Of a DNA stretch of 64,000 nucleotides, positions 44,535-54,460 are shown one piece after another (the first letter of the stretch is position 1; each line of letters begins with the position of its first letter). The notes beneath the pieces were generated by a model, which worked only from the letters and a program-made list of their open reading frames with translations, had not been told where the DNA came from and searched no databases. The stretch is from assembly GCF_014764365.1 (NCBI RefSeq), contig NZ_CP061718.1, forward strand, positions 1,674,001 to 1,738,000, given 5' to 3'. Source of the DNA: Roseococcus microcysteis. Lineage in GTDB: Bacteria; Pseudomonadota; Alphaproteobacteria; Acetobacterales; Acetobacteraceae. A program made the position numbers and the translations under genes.

Positions 44535-45559
44535 GCGGCGGCGCGCACCCTCGCCATGTAGCCATCCAGCTGCGCGGGATCGAGCCAGCGCGTCACGCTG
44601 ACGATGTTACCCTCCGGCTCCATCCAGGTCGTGTTGCCGCCGGCGCCGGAGAAGCACACCGCGCCCTCGCTGGCACTCGGCCACTTGGTGCGGCCGGTGT
44701 TGAGCCAGAACAGGAAGCCGTAATGCGGGTTCAGCGCGCAGGGGGTGCGGCAGAGGTCCAGCCACTCCTTGGAGATCAGGCGCTGGCCATTCCATTCGCC
44801 ATCCGCCGCCACCAGCAGCCCGACGCGTGCCTGGTCCTCGGCCGAGATGAAGATGCCCCCGCCCCAATGCCCGCCGCCCGAGACGCTCTCGATGACGCGC
44901 CCATCCACCTCGACGCCCGAGGTCGAATAGCCATGCCAATGCCAATCCGCGCTGGCGCCGATCGGGTCCATGATCCGCTCGCGCCACACATCGGGCAGCG
45001 CGCGCCGGAACAGCAGCAACAGGCCAAGCGAGAGCGCGTTCACGCGCACATCATTGTATTCCCAATAGGCGCCCGGCGCCTGCAAGGGCCGCGTGCTGCG
45101 CTTCTTCCCCTGCCCTTCCACGCCCAAATTCCGTCCGCGGTCGATCAGGTCGCTCTTGCCGAAGAGCGTGCCCTCCCATTCGGAGGTGTTGGTCAGCAAA
45201 TGCCGCCAGGTGATGCGCCCGTTCTGCGCGCCGTCGAAGGCGGGGTGGGCGGCGCGGCGGCGCACCTCCTCGTCCAGGTCCGGCAGCAACCCGTCCTGAA
45301 CGGCCAGGCCCGCCAGCATGGCCAGGTAGGACTTGGCCACGCTGAAGGTCATGTCCGCGCGGCTCGTGTCACCCCATTCGGCCACGCGCTGCCCGCGCTG
45401 GAAGATGATGCCGGCCGGGCCGCCGCGCGGGGCGGTCGGGCCCAGCACCTCGTTGTCCGGCGCGGGCTCGAAGAAGCCGCTTTCCAGATGCGCCAGGATG
45501 TCGCGCGGCCAGGGGGTCTCGTGCGCCTGGGCGTGCGCCACCGCGTCCTGGAAGCTCAC
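44531..45559 (-). CDS. Serine hydrolase of the beta-lactamase/DD-peptidase superfamily
   Basis: A 342-residue protein with SVAKSYLA (SxxK), a YNDVRVN (YxN) motif and a late GGNTTW region, the class C/esterase-type arrangement. No signal peptide is visible, so it is probably cytoplasmic and an esterase or peptidase rather than a resistance enzyme. Start is GTG at 45559, overlapping the minE stop by 4 nt; its stop overlaps comM by 4 nt. It is thus locked into the min transcript. Confidence 0.88.
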   Translation of the reverse strand: MSFQDAVAHAQAHETPWPRDILAHLESGFFEPAPDNEVLGPTAPRGGPAGIIFQRGQRVAEWGDTSRADMTFSVAKSYLAMLAGLAVQDGLLPDLDEEVRRRAAHPAFDGAQNGRITWRHLLTNTSEWEGTLFGKSDLIDRGRNLGVEGQGKKRSTRPLQAPGAYWEYNDVRVNALSLGLLLLFRRALPDVWRERIMDPIGASADWHWHGYSTSGVEVDGRVIESVSGGGHWGGGIFISAEDQARVGLLVAADGEWNGQRLISKEWLDLCRTPCALNPHYGFLFWLNTGRTKWPSASEGAVCFSGAGGNTTWMEPEGNIVSVTRWLDPAQLDGYMARVRAAA

Positions 45560-45833
45560 GTCAGCTTGCCCTTGGGGCCCGGCAGCTCGATCTCGATGGC
45601 GAGCGTGGAGAGGTCCGCGCCGCGCTCCAGGTTCACCTGCACCTTCTCGGGGTCCACCGCGACATAGCGCGTGACCACGGCGACCAGCTCCTGCTGCATC
45701 TTGGGCAGGAAATCCTCCCGCGTGCGGGAGACGCGCTCATGGCTGATGATGACCTGCAGCCGGTCCTTCGCCATGTTGGCGTTGGTGGCGGCGGCCGCCT
45801 CGTCGCGGCGGGTGCGGAAGAAGTTCAGCCAGC

Positions 45834-45837
<4 letters not shown>
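45556..45837 (-). CDS. minE: Cell division topological specificity factor MinE
   Basis: A 93-residue protein. MSWLNFFRTRR is the membrane-targeting N-terminus. DRLQVIISHERVSRT is the MinD-contact beta strand region, and DFLPKMQQELVAVVTRYVAVDPEKVQV is the dimerisation domain. It drives MinCD oscillation to place the division site. The start overlaps the minD stop by 4 nt. Confidence 0.96.
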
Positions 45838-46655
<818 letters not shown>

Positions 46656-46683
46656 GAAGAAAATCCCTCCCGGTTGGGTCGGC

Positions 46684-47466
46684 TCAGCCGATCGGGCTGA
46701 ACCGAAGCTGTTCGCCCTCCAGCCGGACGATCGCGCCGCGGCCGATGGGTGTGCCCGAAAGCCCGTCGCGCACGGCATAGAAGCCCGCGATGGCGACGAG
46801 TTCCGGGTCGAAGATCTGTGCGAAGATGCGCGCCTCGCCGTCATCGCCCGCGCCGGCAACGGCCCGGCCGCGCAGCGCGCCATAGATGTGGACATTGCCG
46901 TCGGCGATGACCTCCGCCCCGGCATTGACGGTGCCGATGACGACGAGGTCCGCCCCCTGGGCATGGACCCGCTGCCCGGCGCGGATGTTCTGCTCGACGA
47001 CCAGCGTGCGCGCGGCGGCGGCGACGGGGGCCGGCATGGGCGCGGGGGAAACGGGCGGCGGGTTCATGGCGACGGGGGGTGCCGCCACCGGCGCCGGGGC
47101 CTGCACCTCCGTCTCCTTCTGGCCGGTGGGGCGCAGGGTGGGCAGGCCGGCGCCGGCGGCGGCCGCGCGCTGCATCTGCGTGCCGCCCGTGACGCCGATG
47201 GGCAGGATTTCCAGGGCCCGCAGCCCCTGGATCAGCGCGGGGAAATCCACCCGGTCATCGCCGAGGTCATCGAGACCGATGGCGATGGGCGCGAAGCGCA
47301 GGAACCCGGGCGCCTTCTGGAACTGGTCGCCCAGCGCGGGCAGCACCTCCTCGATGCGGCCCGTCAGCAGGCGGAGCGTCAGCAGGCTGTAATTGCTCGC
47401 GCGCAGGCGGAAGCTTTCCGGCATGGGGGAGGGCCTCGCGGCGACGGACATGGGGCTTTGTGTCAT
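46684..47466 (-). CDS. minC: Septum site-determining protein MinC
   Basis: A roughly 260-residue inhibitor of FtsZ assembly. The N-terminal domain is at about 15-95. An Ala/Pro-rich linker follows (about 125-160). The C-terminal beta-helix has RTLVVEQNIRAGQRVHAQGADLVVIG, NAGAEVIADGNVHIYGALRGRAVAG and DPELVAIAGFY, the MinC_C repeats. Alternative starts are 47451 and 47424; the last gives MPESFRLRASNYSLL, the best family alignment. It is the first gene of the min operon. Confidence 0.93.
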   Translation of the reverse strand: MTQSPMSVAARPSPMPESFRLRASNYSLLTLRLLTGRIEEVLPALGDQFQKAPGFLRFAPIAIGLDDLGDDRVDFPALIQGLRALEILPIGVTGGTQMQRAAAAGAGLPTLRPTGQKETEVQAPAPVAAPPVAMNPPPVSPAPMPAPVAAAARTLVVEQNIRAGQRVHAQGADLVVIGTVNAGAEVIADGNVHIYGALRGRAVAGAGDDGEARIFAQIFDPELVAIAGFYAVRDGLSGTPIGRGAIVRLEGEQLRFSPIG

Positions 47467-47592
47467 CCAGGCTGCAACGCGCCTGCATAGCCGCCCCGCG
47501 CGCCGGAGCGAAGCCCTTCCCGTCTTTTGCCCGGTGGAAAGCGGGGATGAACCGGGACATCCTGCGTCCCTGACCCCCGAAAGGAACCCCGC

Positions 47593-48027
47593 GTGAGAGC
47601 ACCCCCCGGCCGCCGCGCCGACTACAGATGGTTCTGCCCCATGGCCACCCGCTGGATGGACAACGACATCTACGGCCACATGAACAACGTCCAGCACTAC
47701 AGCCTGTTCGACACGCTGGTGGCGCGCTTCCTGCTGGCGCATGGGGTGCTGGACCTGGCGCGCAGCCCCCATGTGGGCCTCGTGGTCGAGACGGGCTGTC
47801 GCTACCACGCCCCCATGGCCTTCCCGGACGAAGTCACCGGCGGCCTGCGGCTGCGGCGCCTGGGCGGTTCTTCCATCACCTACGAGCTGGCCCTGTTCCG
47901 CAACGAGGAGGGCCAGGCCGCGGCCGAGGGCCACTTCACCCATGTCTATGTGGACCGCGCCCAGCAATCCCGCACCGTGCCGCTGCCGGAGGCGCTGCGC
48001 CGCGCCGCCGAGGCCCTGCTGACATGA
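47593..48027 (+). CDS. Acyl-CoA thioesterase (4-hydroxybenzoyl-CoA thioesterase-like hotdog protein)
   Basis: A 144-residue hotdog-fold protein with TRWMDNDIYGHMNNVQHY, containing the catalytic Asp/Asn region, and YHAPMAFPDEVTGGLRLRRLG. It hydrolyses an acyl-CoA of unknown chain. Start is GTG 47593 with AAGGAA upstream; ATG 47641 is an alternative. Its stop overlaps the P-type ATPase start as ATGA, an odd functional pairing. Confidence 0.88.
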   Translation: MRAPPGRRADYRWFCPMATRWMDNDIYGHMNNVQHYSLFDTLVARFLLAHGVLDLARSPHVGLVVETGCRYHAPMAFPDEVTGGLRLRRLGGSSITYELALFRNEEGQAAAEGHFTHVYVDRAQQSRTVPLPEALRRAAEALLT

Positions 48028-49826
48028 CCCCTTTGGCCGACCGGCGGGCGCTGCTGGCGCCGCCGCTGCTCGGCCTGCTCGTGGGCGGGGTGCTCTGGGC
48101 GCTGGGCCATGTGCCGGGCGCCGCCTTCGCCATGGGCGCCCTGCCCGTGCTGGTCATCCTGCTGGCGGAGATGGCGCGCAGCCTGCGGCGCGGCGATTTC
48201 GGGCTGGACCTCATCGCGGCCCTGGCCATCGGCTTCGCCCTGGTGATGGACGAGAACCTCGCCGCCAATGTGGTGGCGCTGATGTATGCCGGCGGGCAGT
48301 TCCTCGACGACCACGCCCGCCACCGCGCCAGCGCCGAGATGACGGCGCTGCTGGCCCGCCAGCCCCGCACCGCGCTGCGTCACGGCGCCCAGGGCCTGGA
48401 GGAGGTGCCCATCGCGGCACTCCGCCCCGGCGACCGGCTGCTGGTCCCGCGCGGGGCAGTGCTGCCGGTGGATGGGGTGCTGGAGGGCGAAGCGGCGCTG
48501 CTCGACACCGCCGCCGTCACCGGCGAGCCCCTGCCGCTGCGCGCCACCCGTGGCGACGCCCTGCTGTCCGGCTGCGCCAATGCGGGCGAGGCCTTCGACC
48601 TGCTGGCCACCACCGATGCCGAGGCCAGCACCTATGGCGGCATATTGCGCCTGGTCCGGGCCGCGCAGGAGAGCCGCGCGCCCATGGCGCGGCTCGCGGA
48701 CCGCTGGGCGCTGGGCTTCCTGGCGCTGACCCTCACCATCGCGGGCGGCGCCTGGGCCGCGACGGGCGAGGCCACCCGCGCGCTCGCCGTGCTGGTCGTC
48801 GCCACCCCCTGCCCGCTGATCCTGGCCGTGCCGGTGGCGCTGATGGCGGGCCTCTCGCGCGCGGCGAAGCTCGGCGTGCTGGTGAAATCGGCGGCGGCGC
48901 TGGAGGCCATGTCGCGCATCCGAGTCGTCATCATGGACAAGACCGGCACCCTGACGCGCGGCCAGGCGGAGCTGGTGGCCCATGCCGGCGGCGAGGAGGC
49001 GCTGCGGCTGGCGGCCAGCCTGGACCAGGCCTCCACCCACCCCATCGCGCGCGCGCTGGTGGGGGCGGCGCGGGCGCGGGGGCTGGCGCTGGCCACGCCC
49101 GAATCGGTGCGCGAAACCCCGGGCGAAGGGTTGGAAGGCCTGGTGGAAGGCCAGCGCGTCCTGGTGGGCGGCGCGGGCTTCGTGCAGGCCCGCGCCGAAG
49201 GCGCCCCGCCCCCGCTGGATGCCGAGGAAGGGTTGGAAGGCGCCACCCGCTCCCTCGTCGCCGTCGAGGGGCGCGTGGCCGGCGTGCTGCTCTTCGCCGA
49301 CCGGCTGCGGCCGGAGGCTCCCGCCCTCCTCGCCGCACTTCGCCGCCAGGGGGTGGCGCGGGTGGAACTGGCCTCGGGCGACACCGAGGCGCGGGTCTCG
49401 GCCATCGGCCGCGCCGTGGGCGCCGATGAGGCCCATGCGCGGCTGGCCCCCTCGGGCAAGGTCGCCCTGTTGCACGCCGCCCGCGCCCATGGCCCCGTGA
49501 TGATGCTGGGCGATGGCTTGAACGACGCGCCCGCCTTGGCCGCCGCCGATGTGGGCGTGGCGGTCGGCGTGCGCGGGGCCGCCGCCGCCCAGGCCGCCGA
49601 TGCGGTGCTGCTGGGCGATGGCCTGGGGCGCCTCGCGGAGGTGCTGGCCGCCGCCACCCGCGCCCGCGCCATCGCGCGGCAGAGCGTGGTGGCGGGCATT
49701 GGCCTCTCCACCCTGGGCATGATCGCGGCGGCGGCGGGCTATCTCACGCCCGTGCAGGGCGCCTTGTTGCAGGAGGCGATTGACGTGGCGGTGATTCTCA
49801 ATGCCCTACGGGCGCTGAGAGCCTGA
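48024..49826 (+). CDS. P-type heavy-metal ATPase with TPC motif and no N-terminal metal-binding domain
   Basis: A 600-residue P1B-like pump. It has DKTGTLT with phosphorylated Asp305, [26 protein letters not shown], an HP motif (STHPIARAL), and a membrane metal site reading TPCP (261-263) in place of the CPC of copper pumps. No HMA domain precedes the first helix at about residue 10-30. TPC-type P1B pumps have less certain metals (cobalt, nickel or iron have been proposed for related groups). It is coupled by ATGA overlap to the thioesterase. Confidence 0.9.
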   Translation: MTPLADRRALLAPPLLGLLVGGVLWALGHVPGAAFAMGALPVLVILLAEMARSLRRGDFGLDLIAALAIGFALVMDENLAANVVALMYAGGQFLDDHARHRASAEMTALLARQPRTALRHGAQGLEEVPIAALRPGDRLLVPRGAVLPVDGVLEGEAALLDTAAVTGEPLPLRATRGDALLSGCANAGEAFDLLATTDAEASTYGGILRLVRAAQESRAPMARLADRWALGFLALTLTIAGGAWAATGEATRALAVLVVATPCPLILAVPVALMAGLSRAAKLGVLVKSAAALEAMSRIRVVIMDKTGTLTRGQAELVAHAGGEEALRLAASLDQASTHPIARALVGAARARGLALATPESVRETPGEGLEGLVEGQRVLVGGAGFVQARAEGAPPPLDAEEGLEGATRSLVAVEGRVAGVLLFADRLRPEAPALLAALRRQGVARVELASGDTEARVSAIGRAVGADEAHARLAPSGKVALLHAARAHGPVMMLGDGLNDAPALAAADVGVAVGVRGAAAAQAADAVLLGDGLGRLAEVLAAATRARAIARQSVVAGIGLSTLGMIAAAAGYLTPVQGALLQEAIDVAVILNALRALRA

Positions 49827-49844
49827 CCACCAAGGGGAAATTCC

Positions 49845-50804
49845 ATGCCAAAGCTTATGCGCCTCGCCATCCTGGACGACTACCAGGGCGTCACCCTCGC
49901 CCTGGGCCCGTGGGAGAAGCTGCCGCACATCGAGACCACCGTCTTCCGCGACACCCTGCACGACCAGGACGCGCTGGTGGCCCGCCTCGCGCCCTTCGAC
50001 GCCATCCTCGCCATGCGCGAGCGCACGCCCTTCCCCGCCGCGCTGCTGGAGCGGCTGCCGAACCTGAAGCTGCTGATCACGACGGGCGAGCGCAACCGCG
50101 GCATTGACGCCGCCGCCTGCGCCGCGCGCGGCATCACCTTCAGCGGCACGCCGAGCTTCGGCGCGCCGACCGTGGACCTCACCTGGGGGCTGATCCTCGC
50201 CCTCGCCCGCGGCATCCCGGGGCAGCAGGACGCGCTGCGCGCCGGCCGCTGGCAGACGGAGGTGGGCGTGGGGCTGCAGGGGCGCACGCTGGGCCTGCTG
50301 GGCCTGGGCAAGCTCGGCCAGAAGGTGGCGAAGGTGGGCCAGGCCTTCGGCATGAAGACCATCGCCTGGAGCCAGAACCTCACCGCCGAGGCCGCCGCCG
50401 CCCATGGCGTGACGCGCGTCGAGAAGGCGGAGCTCTTTTCCGGCGCCGATGTGCTCTCCATCCACCTCATCCTCTCCGAGCGGTCGCGCGGGCTGGTGGG
50501 GGCCGCGGAACTCGCGCTGATGAAGCCCGATGCCTTCGTGGTGAACACCTCGCGCGGGCCCATCATTGACCAGGCGGCGCTGATCGCGGCCCTGCGCGAA
50601 GGGCGCATCGCCGGTGCCGGCATTGATGTCTATGACATCGAGCCGCTGCCCATGGACCACCCGCTGCTGTCGGCGCCCAACACGGTGCTGACGCCGCATC
50701 TGGGCTACGTCACGCAGGAGAATTACCGCAGCTATTTCGCGGGGGCGGTCGAGGCCATCCAGGCCTATGAGGCGGGCAGCCCCATCCGCGTCATCACGGG
50801 CTGA
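49845..50804 (+). CDS. D-2-hydroxyacid dehydrogenase family protein
   Basis: A 319-residue NAD-dependent enzyme. The cofactor motif LGLLGLGKLGQKVA lies at about 147-160, with VVNTSRGPIID and GAGIDVYDIEPLP after it and the catalytic His in PHLGYVTQENY. It interconverts a 2-hydroxy acid and a 2-keto acid. The substrate is unknown. It is a separate unit after the P-type ATPase. Confidence 0.93.
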   Translation: MPKLMRLAILDDYQGVTLALGPWEKLPHIETTVFRDTLHDQDALVARLAPFDAILAMRERTPFPAALLERLPNLKLLITTGERNRGIDAAACAARGITFSGTPSFGAPTVDLTWGLILALARGIPGQQDALRAGRWQTEVGVGLQGRTLGLLGLGKLGQKVAKVGQAFGMKTIAWSQNLTAEAAAAHGVTRVEKAELFSGADVLSIHLILSERSRGLVGAAELALMKPDAFVVNTSRGPIIDQAALIAALREGRIAGAGIDVYDIEPLPMDHPLLSAPNTVLTPHLGYVTQENYRSYFAGAVEAIQAYEAGSPIRVITG

Positions 50805-50874
50805 ACCGCCGGGAAAGGTGGACAGGCGCGGCGCGGCGGTGTGTGCTGCGCCGCAAAACCCCGAGGTGGCACGG

Positions 50875-51708
50875 ATGAAGCTGGCGAATGGTCTGGATTG
50901 GGCAAGCCTCACGCAGCGCGAACGCGACGACGCCTATGACAACCGCAAGGCCGTGGCCGACAGCCCCGCGCTGACCGAGGAACGCAACCAGGCCTCCGAA
51001 GCCTTCCGCGCCGCCCATCCCGGCCACCTGAACCTGCCCTATGGCCCCACCGAGCGCGAGGCCTGGGACCTCTTCCCGGGCCGCGACCCCTCGGCCCCCG
51101 TGCTGGCCTTCATCCATGGCGGCTATTGGCAATGGAACCGAAGGCAGGATTTCGCCTGCGTGGCCGAGGGCGCGCTGGCCATGGGCTGGGGCGTGGCCCT
51201 CTGCGGCTACAGCCTGGCGCCCGATGCCACGCTGACCCGCATCGTCTGGCAGTTGAACACGGCGCTGGACTGGCTTTCCGCCCATGGCGCCGAGCACGGC
51301 ATGGGCGGGCCGCTGGTGCTGTCCGGCTGGAGCGCGGGCGGGCATTTGACGGCGCTGGGGGCCGAACACCCCTCGGTGAGTGCGGCCGTCGCCATCTCCG
51401 GCATCTTCGAACTGGGGCCGATCCGCGACACCTACCTGAACGCGGCGCTGAAGCTGACCGATGACGAGATCATCAACCTCTCCCCCATGCGGCGGCCGGT
51501 GGTGATGAAGCCCATGGCCATCGTCCATGGCGGGGCGGAACTGCCCGAGCTGTGCCGCCAATCGCGCGACTTCCACGCGCGGCGCGCGGCGGCGCAAGCA
51601 CCTGGCCCGCTCTGGCCCGTGCCCGGCGCCGATCATTTCCGCGTTCTGGAGGCGCTGCGCCGGCCCGACGGGCTGTTGCTGCGCGTGGCGGCGGAAATGC
51701 TGCGATGA
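50875..51708 (+). CDS. Alpha/beta hydrolase with HGGYW oxyanion motif
   Basis: A 277-residue hydrolase of the kynurenine formamidase/esterase-lipase (HSL) type. FIHGGYWQWN holds the oxyanion loop and GWSAGGHLT holds the nucleophile Ser; the triad His is in PGADHFRVLE. Start ATG 50875 begins MKLANGLDW. Its stop overlaps the allophanate hydrolase start (ATGA), so they probably act in sequence on an amide-type compound. The substrate is inferred, not shown. Confidence 0.9.
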   Translation: MKLANGLDWASLTQRERDDAYDNRKAVADSPALTEERNQASEAFRAAHPGHLNLPYGPTEREAWDLFPGRDPSAPVLAFIHGGYWQWNRRQDFACVAEGALAMGWGVALCGYSLAPDATLTRIVWQLNTALDWLSAHGAEHGMGGPLVLSGWSAGGHLTALGAEHPSVSAAVAISGIFELGPIRDTYLNAALKLTDDEIINLSPMRRPVVMKPMAIVHGGAELPELCRQSRDFHARRAAAQAPGPLWPVPGADHFRVLEALRRPDGLLLRVAAEMLR

Positions 51709-53441
51709 TCGTCACCCTGGAGGGGCTGCGCGCCCGCCTCGCCGCCGGCACGCCCGCCACCACCATCGCGGCCGAGGCGCTGGCGCGCATCGCGGCATTC
51801 AACGACCCCGCGCTGTTCCTGCACCTGCGCCCCGAGGCCGAGATCATGGCCGAGGCGGCGCGCCTGCCGCAGGGCAAGCTGCACGGCATCCCCTTCGTGG
51901 TGAAGGACAATATCGACGTGGCGGGAATGCCCACCACCGCCGCCTGCCCGGACTTCGCCCATGTGCCGGAGGCCGATGCACCCGCCGTAGCGCGGCTGCG
52001 CGCGGCCGGCGCGCTGCTGCTGGGCAAGGTGAACCTGGACCAGTTCGCCACCGGGTTGAACGGCACGCGCAGCCCCTACGGCACCCCGCGCAACGCCGTC
52101 CGGGCGGAGCTGATTCCGGGGGGCTCCTCCTCCGGCTCGGCCACGGCGGTCGCGGCGGGCATCGCGGCCTTCAGCCTGGGGACGGACACGGCGGGCTCGG
52201 GCCGGGTGCCCGCCGCCGCGCAGAACCTGGTGGGCCTGAAGCCGAGCCTGGGGCTGATCCCGACGCGGGGCGTGGTGCCGGCCTGCCGTTCGCTCGACGT
52301 GGTGTCCATCTTCGCCCATTCGGTGGCCGATGCGGCGGCCGTGCTGGCCATCGCCGCCGGCCCCGATGCCGAGGACCCCTACAGCCGCCCCGCCCCCGCC
52401 ACCTGGCGCGCCCTGGACGCACCGCCCGCCGCGCCGCGCCTGGCCGCGCCGCTGGAGGAACAGCTCGTCTTCGACACGCCGGGCGACGCGGCGGTGTTTC
52501 ACGCCACGCTGGCCCGCGCCGAGGCCATGGGGGCCACCATCCGCCGCGTGGACATCGCCCCCCTGCTGGAGGTGGCACGCCGCCTCTATGACGGGGCCTG
52601 GGTGGCCGAGCGCACGGCGGCGCTGCGGGAATGGGTCGTGCGGCGGCCGGACGCCCTGCACCCCGTCACCCGCGCCATCCTGGAAGGCGGGCTCGATCGC
52701 CGCACCATAGACGCCTTCGACGATTTCCACGCGGCCGCCGGCGCGCGGCTGCTGGCCCGGCGCCTCTTCGCCGAGGTGGACGCGCTGCTGCTGCCCACCT
52801 GCCCCGGCATCCCCACCCTGGCGGCGATGGAGGCGGCGCCCATCGCGGCCAATTCGCGGCTGGGCACCTACACGAATTTCGTGAATCTCTGCGACCTGGC
52901 GGCGCTGGCGGTGCCCGCGGGCTTCCGGGCGGATGGCGCGCCAGCGGGTGTCACGCTGGTCGGGCCGGCGCATAGCGAGGGGCGGCTGTGCGGCATGGGT
53001 GCGGCCATCCATCACGCGGCCGGCATCGGGCCGCTGCCGCCCACCCCCGCGCCGCTGGCGCCGCATGAGCTGGCGCTGTTCGCCATCGGCGCGCATATGG
53101 CCGGCCTGCCCTTGAACCGGCAATTGCTGGGCCATGGCGGGCGCTTCCTGCGCGCGGCCCGCACGGCGCCGGCCTATCGCCTGCACGACCTCGGCAACCG
53201 GCCCGGCATGGTGCGGGTGGCGACCGGCGGCGGCATGATCGCGGGCGAGGTCTGGGCCCTGCCCGCCGCCAGCATCGGGCCTTTCCTCGCCGAAATCCCG
53301 CCGCCGCTCGGTTTCGGCCAGGTGGCGCTGGAGGATGGCAGCCGCATCCTGGGCTTCCTGGCCGAGGCCGAGGGCGTGGCCAGCGCGCCGGACATCACGG
53401 CGCTGGGCGGCTGGCGCGCGCATCTGGCGGCGAAGGGATGA
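51705..53441 (+). CDS. atzF: Allophanate hydrolase (amidase plus C-terminal domain)
   Basis: A 578-residue two-domain enzyme. The amidase part (about 1-440) has the Ser-cisSer-Lys triad: Lys67 (FVVKDNID), Ser142 in GGSSSGSA, Ser166 in GTDTAGSGR. The C-terminal domain (about 460-578), with LALFAIGAHMAGLPLN and LGGWRAHL, is the allophanate hydrolase lid domain. It splits allophanate to ammonia and CO2. Urea carboxylase, its usual partner, is not in the window. Confidence 0.93.
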   Translation: MIVTLEGLRARLAAGTPATTIAAEALARIAAFNDPALFLHLRPEAEIMAEAARLPQGKLHGIPFVVKDNIDVAGMPTTAACPDFAHVPEADAPAVARLRAAGALLLGKVNLDQFATGLNGTRSPYGTPRNAVRAELIPGGSSSGSATAVAAGIAAFSLGTDTAGSGRVPAAAQNLVGLKPSLGLIPTRGVVPACRSLDVVSIFAHSVADAAAVLAIAAGPDAEDPYSRPAPATWRALDAPPAAPRLAAPLEEQLVFDTPGDAAVFHATLARAEAMGATIRRVDIAPLLEVARRLYDGAWVAERTAALREWVVRRPDALHPVTRAILEGGLDRRTIDAFDDFHAAAGARLLARRLFAEVDALLLPTCPGIPTLAAMEAAPIAANSRLGTYTNFVNLCDLAALAVPAGFRADGAPAGVTLVGPAHSEGRLCGMGAAIHHAAGIGPLPPTPAPLAPHELALFAIGAHMAGLPLNRQLLGHGGRFLRAARTAPAYRLHDLGNRPGMVRVATGGGMIAGEVWALPAASIGPFLAEIPPPLGFGQVALEDGSRILGFLAEAEGVASAPDITALGGWRAHLAAKG

Positions 53442-53477
53442 TCGCCACGGGGCGAAGGCCCGCGGGCGTGGATCAGG
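53439..53477. repeat. Possible degenerate single copy of the hairpin repeat
   Basis: It begins TGATCGCC at the allophanate hydrolase stop and closes GGGCGTGGATCA beside the stop of the convergent GST gene. The outer ends TGATC/GATCA pair, as do CGGG/CCCG inside. It resembles the family at 15054 and 39304 in both position and closing sequence, but the match is short. Confidence 0.4.
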
Positions 53478-54453
53478 CGACGCCGATCCCGCCGCCGCCG
53501 CGCCCATGCGGCCGGTCCAGATCCGGCACCGGCCCCACCGGCACGATGCCATGCGGGTTCAGGCCACGGTGGCTTTCATAGTAGTGGCGGCGGATGTGGG
53601 AGAAGTTCACCGTCTCCCGCACCCCTGGCCATTGGTAGAGTTCGCGCAGATAGCCTGACAGCGCGGGGTAGTCCGCGATGCGCCGCCGGTCGCATTTGAA
53701 GTGGCCGGCATAGACCGCGTCGAAGCGCAGCAGCGTGGGGAAGAGGCGCCAATCGGCCTCGGTGATGGTGTCGCCGCAGAGGTAGCGGCGGCGCGAGAGA
53801 ATGCCCTCCAGCCAGTCCAGCGTCTCGAAGAGCGGATGCACCGCCGCCTCATAGGCGGCCTGGGTGGTGGCGAAGCCCGCCTTGTAGACCCCGTTGTTCA
53901 GCGTGTCGTAGATGCGCGCGTTGAGCGCATCTATCTCCTCGCGCAGCGCCTCCGGGTAATGGCGCCCGCCGCCGCCCCAGGCGGTGTCGAGCATGCGGAT
54001 GATGTCGGCGCTCTCATTGCTCACGATGGTGCCGCGCGCCTTGTCCCACAGCACGGGCACCGTGACCTTGCCGGTGAAGCGCGGGTCGGCGGCGGTGTAG
54101 ACCTGGTGCAGGAAGCGGGCGTTCTGGATGGGGTCGGGGATCACGCCCTCGCCCTCCACGAAGGTCCAGCCATGGTCGAGCATCAGCCAGTTCACGACCG
54201 AGACGCTGATGGAGTCCTGCAGCCCGTTCAGCACGCGGAAGATCAGCGTGCGGTGCGCCCAGGGGCAGGCCAGCGAGACATAGAGGTGGTAGCGCCCATG
54301 CTCGGCCTTGAAGCCGCCCTCGCCCGTGGGGCCGGGCGCGCCGTCGGCCGTGACCCAGTTGCGGAAGGGGCTTTCGTTGCGGACGAAGGCGCCGTCCTTG
54401 GTGGCGACGAGGGGGGTCTCGGCGTGCCAGGCGCCGTTGATCAGCAGGCCCAT
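53473..54453 (-). CDS. Glutathionyl-hydroquinone reductase-like glutathione S-transferase (YqjG/ECM4 type)
   Basis: A 326-residue Xi-class GST. The active-site LACPWAHRTLI has Cys63, and IVSNESADIIRMLDTAWG and GDTITEADWRLFPTLLRFD are typical of YqjG. The family reduces glutathionyl-hydroquinones or deglutathionylates them, in quinone and chlorinated-aromatic metabolism. It is the last gene after the MFS carrier, 7 bp apart. Confidence 0.94.
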   Translation of the reverse strand: MGLLINGAWHAETPLVATKDGAFVRNESPFRNWVTADGAPGPTGEGGFKAEHGRYHLYVSLACPWAHRTLIFRVLNGLQDSISVSVVNWLMLDHGWTFVEGEGVIPDPIQNARFLHQVYTAADPRFTGKVTVPVLWDKARGTIVSNESADIIRMLDTAWGGGGRHYPEALREEIDALNARIYDTLNNGVYKAGFATTQAAYEAAVHPLFETLDWLEGILSRRRYLCGDTITEADWRLFPTLLRFDAVYAGHFKCDRRRIADYPALSGYLRELYQWPGVRETVNFSHIRRHYYESHRGLNPHGIVPVGPVPDLDRPHGRGGGGIGVA

Positions 54454-54460
54454 GGGGCAT

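Noticed and set aside
44531-45559. Second antibiotic-resistance beta-lactamase
   Set aside because: It has SxxK and YxN motifs but no signal peptide, and its operon context fits a cytoplasmic esterase or peptidase better.
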